Source of the DNA: Methylosarcina fibrata AML-C10
GTDB lineage: Bacteria > Pseudomonadota > Gammaproteobacteria > Methylococcales > Methylomonadaceae
Length of the DNA: 64,000 nucleotides
Assembly: GCF_000372865.1 (NCBI RefSeq)
Contig: NZ_KB889965.1
Coordinates: 2,835,450 to 2,899,449, forward strand
Reading direction: 5' to 3'
The position numbers and the translations under genes were made by a program. The notes beneath the pieces are model-generated. The model searched no databases, was not told the origin of the DNA, and saw nothing but the letters and a program-made list of their open reading frames with translations. Of the stretch, positions 18,105 to 25,412 are shown piece by piece (position 1 is the stretch's first letter; each line of letters begins with the position of its first letter).

Positions 18105-19287
18105 TTCAGATTTGATCGGACACCGCGCTTGAAAAGAGCGAGGGTTACTGGTGAGATAGAAGTGTCTGCTTATTATCACACCACGAGAGGTAACCCTCAT
18201 GCTTGAGAATAACGTAAGAATCATCAAACATAAAGTCGGCTTGCTGAATCTAGCCGAAGAACTCGGCAATGTGTCGAAAGCCTGCAAGACCATGGGCTTA
18301 TCGCGGGATACGTTTTACCGTTACAAGGCCGCCGTCGAGACGGGTGGGATTGAAGCCCTGTTCGACAAGAGCCGACGCCAGCCGAACCTGAAGAACCGAG
18401 TCGATAAAGCCACGGAACGAGCCGTATTGACCCATGCCCTGGATTATCCTGCCTACGGCCAAGTCAGGGTAAGCAATGAGTTGCGCAAGGCCGGCGTATT
18501 CGTTTCGCCCAGCGGTGTGCGCAGCATCTGGCTGCGGCATGACCTGGCGAGCTTCAAGGCGCGTTTGAAAGCCCTGGAAGCGAAGGTAGCGGAGCAAGGG
18601 TTGATCCTAACCGAAGCGCAAGTCGCCGCCCTGGAAAAGAAAAAGCAGGATGACGAAGTCAGCGGGGAAATCGAGACGGCGCATCCGGGCTATCTGGGTT
18701 CCCAAGACACCTTCTATGTCGGCACCTTTAAAGGCGTCGGGCGGGTGTATCAGCAGACCTTTGTCGATACCTACTCCAAAGTCGCCTTTGCCAAGCTCTA
18801 TACCACCAAAACCCCGATCACGGCCGCTGATCTGTTGAACGACAAGGGGCTGCCGTTCTTCGAGGCGGAGCAGCTACCGATGCTGCGCATTCTGACCGAT
18901 CGGGGCAGCGAATACTGTGGCCGGGCAGAAACCCACGATTACCAGCTCTATCTGGCGATCAACGACATCGAATACAGCAAGACCAAGGTCAAATCCCCGC
19001 AGACCAATGGCATCTGCGAACGCTTCCACAAGACGATCCTGCAGGAGTTTTATCAGGTCACCTTGCGCAAGCACCTGTATAACGATCTGGCGGCCTTGCA
19101 AAAAGACCTGGACGACTGGCTCGATGTCTACAATAATCAGCGAACGCATCAGGGTAAAATGTGCTGTGGGCGAACGCCAATGGCAACCCTGATCGCTGGT
19201 AAAACAGTCTGGAATGAAAAAGATCTAGGCTGAATTTAACCGGGCAGACACCGCTAAAACACCAGTCACTGTCCGATTAGATTTGAA
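18105..19287 (+). mobile_element. IS481-family element
   Basis: Contains one intact transposase gene. Candidate inverted terminal repeats are TTCAGATTTGATCGGACA at 18105-18122 and the complement of 19270-19287, which match at 15 of 18 positions. A second, shorter inverted pair (TGTCTGC near 18163 and its complement near 19244) lies inside and could instead be the true end. No clear target duplication was seen with either choice. Confidence 0.75.
18199..19233 (+). CDS. IS481-family transposase (DDE integrase)
   Basis: 344 residues with no interruption. An N-terminal helix-turn-helix region (SKACKTMGLSRDTFYRYKAA) is followed by a second DNA-binding segment and an rve integrase core with the Asp in FVDTYSKVAFAKLY, the Asp in ILTDRGSEYCG and the Glu in TNGICERFHKTILQEF. 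The C-terminus (YNNQRTHQGKMCCGRTPM) is typical of the family. A good Shine-Dalgarno (GAGAGG) precedes the start. It looks functional, unlike the other two insertion sequences here. Confidence 0.92.
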   Translation: MLENNVRIIKHKVGLLNLAEELGNVSKACKTMGLSRDTFYRYKAAVETGGIEALFDKSRRQPNLKNRVDKATERAVLTHALDYPAYGQVRVSNELRKAGVFVSPSGVRSIWLRHDLASFKARLKALEAKVAEQGLILTEAQVAALEKKKQDDEVSGEIETAHPGYLGSQDTFYVGTFKGVGRVYQQTFVDTYSKVAFAKLYTTKTPITAADLLNDKGLPFFEAEQLPMLRILTDRGSEYCGRAETHDYQLYLAINDIEYSKTKVKSPQTNGICERFHKTILQEFYQVTLRKHLYNDLAALQKDLDDWLDVYNNQRTHQGKMCCGRTPMATLIAGKTVWNEKDLG

Positions 19288-19299
19288 TTACTACATTTT

Positions 19300-19461
19300 A
19301 TGGCCACTGATCCAAGATTTGGCGATTACCATCTACCAATCAATTCATGTACTTTTTTAGTATTCAGATCTGCGGCGGAAGCGATAAAACTTGGCGTTAC
19401 GGGTTATCTAGAAGCGAGTGACGAACCGGTCATTCTGGATTTCGACGATGTTCAATCGTGA
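19300..19461 (+). CDS. Small hypothetical protein or gene remnant
   Basis: A 53-codon open frame starting MATDPRFGDYHLPIN and ending VILDFDDVQS. It begins 13 bases after the IS481 end, has host-like amino acid composition and no obvious ribosome-binding site. I do not recognise it. It may be the tail of a gene cut by the IS. Confidence 0.3.
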   Translation: MATDPRFGDYHLPINSCTFLVFRSAAEAIKLGVTGYLEASDEPVILDFDDVQS

Positions 19462-19633
19462 GATTTTATGGCATGGAACCTTCAGGTTTTGAAGTTCAAC
19501 ATAAGTCTGAGAGCAGTTCATAATTTAGCTGGAAGGCATCTGTTCATTCAACAGATGCCAATGGTAACTGAAATCCAGTCGTCCTATTATGGCCAGTTTT
19601 AAACCTACAACTGTGGCTATGTCCGCACAAAGT

Positions 19634-19933
19634 TCACATCGGCTCCAACTCTATTTTTACCTTTTTACCAAGCGCGGCGGCGCTCACTAAGGTGGTCAAG
19701 GTTAAGCTGGTATCTTTCTCATCCAGCAACCGATTAAGCGAAGCTCTGCTGGTGTGCATTTTTTTTGCCATTGCCGTTTTACTGAGCTGAAGCGCAGACA
19801 TGCCTTCTGCTATTTGCCACGCAATGACTCGTTTGGTCGCGACCGCCGTGACTTCGTCAAGAAGGGCTTCCTCGCTCAGGAAGTCATCGAAACTGCTGCC
19901 AATATGAGGATTCTCTTTGGGTTGACTGTTCAT
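19634..19933 (-). CDS. XRE-type antitoxin (HigA-like)
   Basis: 99 residues with a helix-turn-helix of the HigA/Xre class (LQLSKTAMAKKMHTSRASLNRLLDEKD). Its ATG overlaps the stop of the upstream toxin gene (ATGA at 19930-19933), so the order is toxin first, antitoxin second, as in HigBA and Gp49-like systems. The antitoxin frame is intact although the toxin is frameshifted. Confidence 0.85.
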   Translation of the reverse strand: MNSQPKENPHIGSSFDDFLSEEALLDEVTAVATKRVIAWQIAEGMSALQLSKTAMAKKMHTSRASLNRLLDEKDTSLTLTTLVSAAALGKKVKIELEPM

Positions 19934-20275
19934 TGCTTACCTCGTAATGCTTTCAATCTTTGTTTTGCCAAATCGAATTCCGGCTTCGGTGTTTTTTGAC
20001 TTTTCTTGATAAAGCCATGCAGCAAAATCATCGTATGTTTGTCGATGACAAACAGAACGCGCGCAATCCGGTTATCCAGCTTGATTCTGGCTTCCCGAAT
20101 GTCGCTTTCGAGACGATCGACTAACGGCATACCGAGAGGCCAACCGAATTTGCACCGTTTTAATATCCTCGCCAATCGTTTTTCTATCTCGGGCTGATAG
20201 TTCTTTCAACCATTCTCTGACAGGCTCGCTGCCGGTTTCAGTTGCAAAAAATCTAACAGAAAGGATTGGAGTCAT
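19930..20275 (-). pseudogene. HigB/Gp49-type toxin, frameshifted
   Basis: The N-terminal half (MTPILSVRFFATETGSEPV, then REWLKELSARDRKTIGEDIKTVQ) and the C-terminal half (FGWPLGMPLVDRLESDI through IARVLFVIDKHTMILLHGFIKKSQKTP) belong to one RelE/HigB-fold toxin but lie in two frames. The break is at about 20144, where one extra A in an A-run (CAAATTC where CAATTC would be in frame) explains the shift. Loss of the toxin with retention of the antitoxin is a common decay state. Confidence 0.8.
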
Positions 20276-20323
20276 TGATATGGCGTACCAAAAAGATACA
20301 CAGCAACAAGTACTTATTGGTTT

Positions 20324-20553
20324 GTAACTATTCAGCGAAGCCTTCAGTCCCTTCTCCCTTCGCACCCTAAAGGGTATAAAGGAGAAGGTTAGGATGAGAG
20401 GATCAAAATGGAGCTTTTTTCCTTGTATTTTCCCCTCACCCCGACCCTCTCCTTTATACCCTTTAGGGTGCGGAGGGCGAGGGAGTTAAACGCCTTAACT
20501 AAAGGCATTGTTCCTTCGTCGAGGGCTTAAATTGCTTTTCGCTGAATAATTAC
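20324..20553. mobile_element. MITE, first copy (IS66-like ends)
   Basis: A 230-bp element with terminal inverted repeats GTAACTATTCAGCGAA (right copy differs at one base) and an 8-bp flanking duplication, ATTGGTTT on the left and ATTGGTTC on the right. It encodes nothing. Inside is a second inverted repeat pair built around ACCCTAAAGGGTATAAAGGA (about 20365 and 20453). The GTAA start and 8-bp duplication fit the IS66 family. Confidence 0.8.
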
Positions 20554-20648
20554 ATTGGTTCGAAAAAACGATCATTTTGCCGAACCTTCAGCAGCTATGT
20601 CATTTTCCGTAGGCCAGCACTCATAGCATGACATAAAATTACTTGACT

Positions 20649-20722
20649 GCGCGCCGGCCTGTCTGGCGCCGCCGAAGGACCGGTACAACGTCGACGCGGT
20701 GCTGGCGGCGATGGCGCGCAAG
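20649..20722 (+). pseudogene. Fragment of a second copy of the 6994-8451 GTPase gene
   Basis: About 74 bases align with 8272-8345 with only a few differences and encode the segment corresponding to PACLAPPKDRYN through VLAAMA. There is no start or stop of its own. Together with 21731-21970 it shows that a diverged copy of the GTPase gene once lay here. Confidence 0.8.
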
Positions 20723-20795
20723 CACGTTGGGTTGGGGCTTCGCGGAAACCCAGCACATTATGCTGGTGGAGGTTCGGCGTTAGGTGTATTATCCT

Positions 20796-20918
20796 GTCCA
20801 ACCCAGCAGTCAAAGGAACGCGCCGCCCGTTGGTGGCTTTAAAGGTTTGTTTTTGAATCGGGTTCGGCGGCTTCGTTTAAGGTTTATTCACGGTGCGCCA
20901 CTTATCTTTGCGTTAGGC
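20796..20918 (+). other. attC-like integron recombination site
   Basis: Starts with GTCCAAC (pattern RYYYAAC) followed by CCAGCAGTCAAAGG, and ends with GTTAGGC (pattern GTTRRRY) preceded by CTTATCTTTGC. The two ends are partly complementary, and the 123-bp length is within the known range. Another GTTAGGT lies at 20779-20785. No integrase gene is in the window. I rate this as a probable relict attC. Confidence 0.45.
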
Positions 20919-21117
20919 AAAAGGGCGAAGGGGAGCTGTATGGTAACTTGTGAATATTGCGGTAAACCATTCAATGTTTGGGGATGATGGAGACTATATG
21001 TGTCCTGAATGTATTTCCGGCTACATTGAAAAATCTGAACGCTCAGGGCAAAAACAAAAAATGAACAACTTCAACAAAAAGCCACTGACAAGCCAAGCAC
21101 GAAAACCTAAAATCATG

Positions 21118-21259
21118 GTAACTATTCAGCGGTATTCGTAGGAGCGACGCCAGTCGCGATTTGGGCGGTGATTATCGCGACTGGCGTCGCTCCTACAGTT
21201 GGTTTTCCTTACTTTGAAACCACTTATAAACAAGCCAGTGATTTCCGCTGAATAGTTAC
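21118..21259. mobile_element. MITE, second copy (IS66-like ends)
   Basis: A 142-bp element with perfect 15-bp inverted repeats GTAACTATTCAGCGG and a perfect 8-bp target duplication AAATCATG on both sides (ending at 21117 and starting at 21260). Its ends match the element at 20324, but its core differs and is mostly a REP-type hairpin. Confidence 0.88.
21138..21196. repeat. Perfect 23-bp-arm hairpin (REP-type)
   Basis: Arms 21138-21160 and 21174-21196 are exact inverted repeats beginning GTAGGAGCGACGCCAGTCG, with a 13-base loop. Sequences of this type recur between genes in many gammaproteobacteria. Here it is nested inside the second MITE. Confidence 0.95.
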
Positions 21260-21327
21260 AAATCATGCTTTGTTTTTAACATGCAAAGCCTTATCAACAG
21301 TATAAAAGCATTGTCGCTGAAATAGAT

Positions 21328-21531
21328 ATGAAGCTAAAAGTCATCATTCATCCAGCCGAAGAAGGTGGATTTTGGGCAGAAGTTCCAGCAATTCAGGGTT
21401 GCGCCACACAAGGCGAGACTTATGAGGAACTGCTGTCCAATTTATATGAAGCAGTGGAAGCTTGTCTTTCCGTGGATTTGGAACAAATTGAAATTTCCAA
21501 GAACGACAGAGTCTTGGAGCTTGCGGTGTGA
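21328..21531 (+). CDS. hicB: HicB-like antitoxin
   Basis: 67 residues: MKLKVIIHPAEEGGFWAEVP, then AIQGCATQGETYEELLSN and a short helical end. This is the HicB partial RNase H fold domain without the C-terminal DNA-binding extension found in longer HicB proteins. It precedes and overlaps the HicA gene by four bases. The order antitoxin then toxin occurs in many HicBA loci. Confidence 0.85.
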   Translation: MKLKVIIHPAEEGGFWAEVPAIQGCATQGETYEELLSNLYEAVEACLSVDLEQIEISKNDRVLELAV

Positions 21532-21734
21532 AATCCATTTCTGGCAAACAGTTTTCCAAAATTCTGGAAAATCGCGGCTGGCATTTAGTTCGGGTGAACG
21601 GTAGCCACCCTGTTTATATGAAACCAGGAAGTCCAATCCGCATTTCGTTGCCTATTCACGGCAATGAAGATTTGAAAATCGGTTTGCTTAAACACTTTAT
21701 GAAGGTTGCCGATATTACTGAAAGTGATTTATAA
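21528..21734 (+). CDS. hicA: HicA mRNA interferase toxin
   Basis: 68 residues, MKSISGKQFSKILENRGWHL, with the double-stranded RNA-binding-like fold of HicA and the catalytic His in NGSHPVYMKPG. It starts GTG or, by the overlap, at 21528 inside the end of hicB. Its stop codon coincides with the left edge of a GTPase gene fragment, so the toxin gene ends exactly at a recombination junction. Confidence 0.87.
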   Translation: MKSISGKQFSKILENRGWHLVRVNGSHPVYMKPGSPIRISLPIHGNEDLKIGLLKHFMKVADITESDL

Positions 21735-21970
21735 AGCCTTCGGAATATCCTTTGACCGATACAGCCCGGTTGACCGCCCTGGCCCAGCGCGTCATTACCG
21801 AAGTGGCGGCCCATTTCCGGCCCAAAACCGACCGGGCGGAACTGGCGGCGACGGCGCGCAAGCTGCCGGACAGTTTGCGGGCGCACTATCTGCGCACGCT
21901 GGCCGAAGCTCAACAGAAAGACAAGCTTCAACTGCTCTTCGGCCAGTTGAAAATACGCGGCACATCGTAG
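21731..21970 (+). pseudogene. Internally deleted remnant of a GTPase gene copy
   Basis: Bases 21731-21845 align with 7270-7384 of the intact GTPase gene, and 21846-21970 align with its last 125 or so bases. About 940 bases between are missing. The junction shares the bases CTGG, and the reading frame is kept, giving a 72-residue open frame (from 21752) that lacks the whole GTPase domain. It has no promoter or ribosome-binding site of its own that I can see. Confidence 0.88.
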
Positions 21971-22002
21971 GCTATGCCGTGCCGGCGCTCCCGGTCTGCG
22001 GT

Positions 22003-23364
22003 TTACCGGATACGCACGAAGACGTCCTTGACGGCGTTGTTGTCGCCGGGAACCAGATTATAGGCTGCTGAATTGAACGCCACCCGGCCGCCGTTGGTTG
22101 AAACCGAGGGAGCACCGCTGTCGCCATTGCTTTCCGTTCCGAAACTGCTTACGGACATCCGTTGGGTTGTGCCGAGTTTGAGGTCACGCAGGAAAATATC
22201 ATCTTTCGAATTGTTATCTCCCGGCACCAGATTGTTGGAGGAAGACGTAAACGCGACAAAACGGCCGTTGCCCGAGATCGCTGCGCTGTAACTGGCGGTA
22301 AATATGTCGCCATTGCCCTCGACCTCATTGCTATTGACGGAAGCCCGGCGGGTCACCCCGGCTTTAAGATCACGCACAAAAATATCCTGCGCGTCATTCG
22401 TGTCATCCGGTACCAGATCGCAGGCAAAGGACTGGAACGCCACGTAGCGTCCGTCGGCGGATATGGAGGCTCCCCCCGTGCCGGCAACCCCCGTATAAAA
22501 GCAAAAAGCTCCCGCCTCTTCCCCTGAGGTATTGACCGACACCATCCGCGTTGTCCCGGTTTTAAGATCGTGGATGAAGACGTCGGAATTGGTATTGTCG
22601 TCTCCCGAAACCAAATTGCTGGCAAAGGATTGAAATGCCACGTAGCGGCCGTTGGCTGAAATGACGGCACCCTGACTCGAGTCATTGGCTTCCGTTCCCG
22701 AACTGTCGACGGAAATGCGCCGGGTCGTGCCGCTCACCAGATCGCGCACGAAGATATCCGGCACCCCATTGTTGTCGTTTTCGACCAGGTTGCTGGCGTA
22801 GGATTGAAAGACCACGTAGCGGCCGTTGGCGGAAACGGAAGTTTCGAGGCTTCCTTCATTGCCCTGATTGCCCGAGCTGTCCAATGAAGCGCGTTTCGTG
22901 ACCCCGGTCTTCAGATCGCGCACGAACACGTCCAGATAGCCATTGGTATCTCCGGGCACCAGATCGGCGGTGGCTGAGGCAAATGCGACATAACGCCCGT
23001 CCGGAGAGATGGAGGGGTATTCGCTTTCGCCAAGCCCCTGGCCTCCTGAACCGTTGACGGAGACGCGTCGAGTGGTGCCTGTCAGGAGGTCGCGGACGAA
23101 AACGTCGGAAACGTTATTAGTATCTCCAAGCACCAGATTGCTGGCTTCCGACGCGAACGCGACGTAGCGGCCGTTGCCCGAGATGACAAGTGCGCCGAAA
23201 GTAACGCCGCCACTGTCGCCGTTACCCTCTACCTCCGCGCTCGATACGGACGCCCGGATGGTCGAGGGCGCGGCCAGAGCCGTAGACGCCAGAACCGAAA
23301 GCAGGAAACCTGTCAGGGAAAGAACGGAAAATTTATTCGAAAGAAAAGTTGAACGAGTTTTCAT
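22003..23364 (-). CDS. Secreted seven-bladed TolB/WD-like beta-propeller protein
   Basis: 453 residues with a Sec signal peptide ending ASTALAA. The mature part is seven repeats of about 55-60 residues with the pattern ISxDGRYVAFxSxASNLVxGDxNxxxDVFVRDLxTGxTRR; I count seven copies, the last one ending at the C-terminus, which fits a seven-bladed propeller. The Asp/Asn-rich loop (GDTNN, DDNTN) may bind calcium. A GGGG site lies seven bases before the start. No partner gene is next to it, and the substrate or ligand is unknown. Confidence 0.85.
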   Translation of the reverse strand: MKTRSTFLSNKFSVLSLTGFLLSVLASTALAAPSTIRASVSSAEVEGNGDSGGVTFGALVISGNGRYVAFASEASNLVLGDTNNVSDVFVRDLLTGTTRRVSVNGSGGQGLGESEYPSISPDGRYVAFASATADLVPGDTNGYLDVFVRDLKTGVTKRASLDSSGNQGNEGSLETSVSANGRYVVFQSYASNLVENDNNGVPDIFVRDLVSGTTRRISVDSSGTEANDSSQGAVISANGRYVAFQSFASNLVSGDDNTNSDVFIHDLKTGTTRMVSVNTSGEEAGAFCFYTGVAGTGGASISADGRYVAFQSFACDLVPDDTNDAQDIFVRDLKAGVTRRASVNSNEVEGNGDIFTASYSAAISGNGRFVAFTSSSNNLVPGDNNSKDDIFLRDLKLGTTQRMSVSSFGTESNGDSGAPSVSTNGGRVAFNSAAYNLVPGDNNAVKDVFVRIR

Positions 23365-23839
23365 TGTAAGCCCCTTTTTTGAAATTATGATAATGGCGCC
23401 ATCGTGGTTGTTTTTGACTCATTGCCGGCTGTCTTGATTGATTGCAGACAGTTGCGATTAACCATATTCGTTAGAGTCGTTTGACTTGTACGCCGTTTTT
23501 TTCAGGATGTCAATCTTTTATTCTCCGCATTTTTCTTTTGCCAGTGATCCTAAATGCAAATAATAAAAAACGTTAGAATCTATCTAAAAATACCGATTAC
23601 AGCAAAGCAAGCCAGCGGGATCCGTTAAGAATCCGACACCTGCCAGGTTGCTCAAACCTGACAGGTGTGTTATTGCTCCCGCAGAGAAAAAAATTGGATG
23701 CGGCAATGTCGTGGGCATGAGATCCTGACCGAACCCCGATTTGCCGAAAACCGAACCGCACCGACAATCCTTTTGCAAAATTGGAAACTTTGCCGGATAA
23801 AATATAATAAAGTCTAAATCTTTGCTCAGGAGGCCTCCC
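23365..23839. other. Intergenic region with one palindrome
   Basis: 475 bases between divergent genes. It holds the promoters of both and, at 23636-23668, an inverted repeat with 14-base arms (ACACCTGCCAGGTT, one mismatch) and a 5-base loop, a dispersed-repeat type. Nothing else was recognised. Confidence 0.6.
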
Positions 23840-24136
23840 ATGTACGTTACCCTGGTCCATGTTCAAGTCAAACCCGATCACATCGACGATTTCATCGTCG
23901 CCACACGGCTCAATCATCAAGCGTCCATTCGGGAACCGGGCAATCTCAGGTTCGACGTGCTGCAATCTCCCGAGCATCCGGATCAGTTCATTCTTTACGA
24001 GGCGTATGCGACGGCCGAGGACGCGGCGGCACACAAACAGACCGCCCATTACGCCGCCTGGCGCGATTCGGTGGAAAACTGGATGACCCGTCCCCGGCAG
24101 GGCATTCGGTATCACGGCCTCTTTCCGAAGGGGTGA
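23840..24136 (+). CDS. lsrG: LsrG-like antibiotic biosynthesis monooxygenase-fold protein
   Basis: 98 residues: MYVTLVHVQVKPDHIDDFIV, NHQASIREPGNLRFDVLQSP, FILYEAYATAEDAAAHKQTAHY. This closely follows LsrG, which processes phospho-AI-2 in enteric bacteria, and the wider ABM-domain family. No other lsr gene is nearby, so an AI-2 role is only inferred by similarity. The start at 23840 follows an AGGAGG site by about seven bases; an in-frame start six codons upstream is less likely. The alcohol dehydrogenase gene follows five bases after the stop, suggesting a shared pathway handling a small carbonyl compound. Confidence 0.75.
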   Translation: MYVTLVHVQVKPDHIDDFIVATRLNHQASIREPGNLRFDVLQSPEHPDQFILYEAYATAEDAAAHKQTAHYAAWRDSVENWMTRPRQGIRYHGLFPKG

Positions 24137-24141
24137 ATCCG

Positions 24142-25335
24142 ATGCAATTCTCTTCTTTTTCGATTTCCCGGTTGCCGCGGATCAGCTACGGCAGCGGCCG
24201 GATCAGGGAAGTGCCGGCGCTGGCCGCAGCCTACGGACGTACCGCCCTGCTGATAACCGGCAGACACTCTTTCTGCGCCACGCCGCGCTGGCCTGCCTTG
24301 ACCTCGGCGCTTGAAGAAAAAGGCGTGCGCTGGCTGCATTTCACCGTTTCGGGCGAGCCTTCTCCGCAGTTGGTGGACGAGGCGGTCGGCCGGTTTCGAA
24401 GCGAAGGCATCGAGGTCGTCGTCGCCGTCGGCGGCGGCAGCGTGCTCGATGCCGCGAAAGCGATCGCCGGGCTCCTGCCGCACGGCAATTCGGTGATGGA
24501 TCATCTCGAAGGCGTCGGCCGGGACATTCCTTACCGGGGGCCGAGCATTCCATTCATCGCCGTGCCGACGACCGCAGGAACCGGCAGCGAAGCGACCAAG
24601 AATGCCGTATTGAGCGTTCAGGGCCCGGACGGCTTTAAAAAATCCTTCCGCGATGAGTGCCTGATTCCCGAATACGCGGTGATCGACCCGGATTTGCTGG
24701 CAAGCTGCCCGCCCGAACTGACGGCGGCCGACGGCATGGACGCCTTTACCCAATTGCTGGAATCCTACGTGTCGATCAAGGCCAATCCGTTCACCGACGC
24801 ACTGGCCTGGAGCGGACTCTCCGCCTTCAAGGAAGGCTTTTTCGCCGCCTGGGAAGGAAAGGAACCCGCGGCTTGCCGTGGCCGCTGCGCGATGGCCTAT
24901 GCCTCGCTGATTTCGGGCATCACTCTGGCGCAGGTCGGACTGGGCTCGGTGCACGGTCTGGCTTCGCCGTTGGGCGCTTATTTTCCCATTCCTCACGGCG
25001 TCGTTTGCGGCACCCTGGTGTCCGCGGCGACGGCGGTCAATATCCGGGCGCTGCAGGAGCGCGAACCGAATCATCCGGCTTTGACCAAATACGCGCAAGT
25101 GGGGCGGCTGCTGCTGGAACAGGCCGGGATGGACGATGCTTCGGCCCGGTCCGGACTGATCGAGCTTTTGGGGAAATGGAGCGAACTTCTGCAATTGCCG
25201 CGTCTTGGCCGCTATGGAATCAGCGAGTCGGATTTCCCGCTGATCGTCGCCAACAGCCGGGGCAGCAGCATGCAGACCAATCCGATCGTCTTGACCGATC
25301 CCGAGATTCAAGCCATTCTGGCGCAACGGATTTAG
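24142..25335 (+). CDS. Iron-containing alcohol dehydrogenase
   Basis: About 397 residues of the group III Fe-ADH family. The NAD-binding motif GGGSVLDAAKAIA and metal ligands in AADGMDAFTQLLESY, GLGSVHGLASPLGAYF and PIPHGVVCG are visible. I chose ATG 24142 because AAGGGG lies eight bases upstream, partly within the end of the lsrG-like gene; a GTG at 24133 is also in frame. Substrate unknown: relatives act on short alcohols, maleylacetate or butanal. Confidence 0.88.
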   Translation: MQFSSFSISRLPRISYGSGRIREVPALAAAYGRTALLITGRHSFCATPRWPALTSALEEKGVRWLHFTVSGEPSPQLVDEAVGRFRSEGIEVVVAVGGGSVLDAAKAIAGLLPHGNSVMDHLEGVGRDIPYRGPSIPFIAVPTTAGTGSEATKNAVLSVQGPDGFKKSFRDECLIPEYAVIDPDLLASCPPELTAADGMDAFTQLLESYVSIKANPFTDALAWSGLSAFKEGFFAAWEGKEPAACRGRCAMAYASLISGITLAQVGLGSVHGLASPLGAYFPIPHGVVCGTLVSAATAVNIRALQEREPNHPALTKYAQVGRLLLEQAGMDDASARSGLIELLGKWSELLQLPRLGRYGISESDFPLIVANSRGSSMQTNPIVLTDPEIQAILAQRI

Positions 25336-25412
25336 TTTTCGAAGAGCCTTGCCACCGATTGCGGCTCTCGTCGAGAAATGCTTCCTGCCGGAACAGTAAA
25401 CCGAGCGCCGAA

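Larger units (their letters stand above)
20940..21279 (+). pseudogene. Cassette-like zinc-ribbon small protein, frameshifted and interrupted by a MITE
   Basis: A short frame begins at ATG 20940, 21 bases after the attC-like core, with a strong GGGGAG site. It encodes MVTCEYCGKPFNV and stops after 15 codons. The next frame continues with GDDGDYMCPECISGYIEKSE, so a single-base shift near 20980 separates two CxxC pairs of one zinc ribbon. The second frame is then cut at 21117 by a 142-bp MITE; removing it would give a stop at 21279. Function unknown. Confidence 0.5.

Noticed and set aside
18163-19250. TGTCTGC inverted pair as the ends of the IS481 element
   Set aside because: Only 7-8 bases match, whereas the outer pair at 18105 and 19287 matches at 15 of 18; kept as an alternative only.
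21138-21196. CRISPR-like repeat
   Set aside because: It is a single palindrome with a loop, with no regularly spaced direct repeats. No CRISPR array or cas gene was found in the window.
24112-25326. Minus-strand open frame of 404 codons opposite the alcohol dehydrogenase gene
   Set aside because: Antisense shadow; the plus strand carries clear Fe-ADH motifs.
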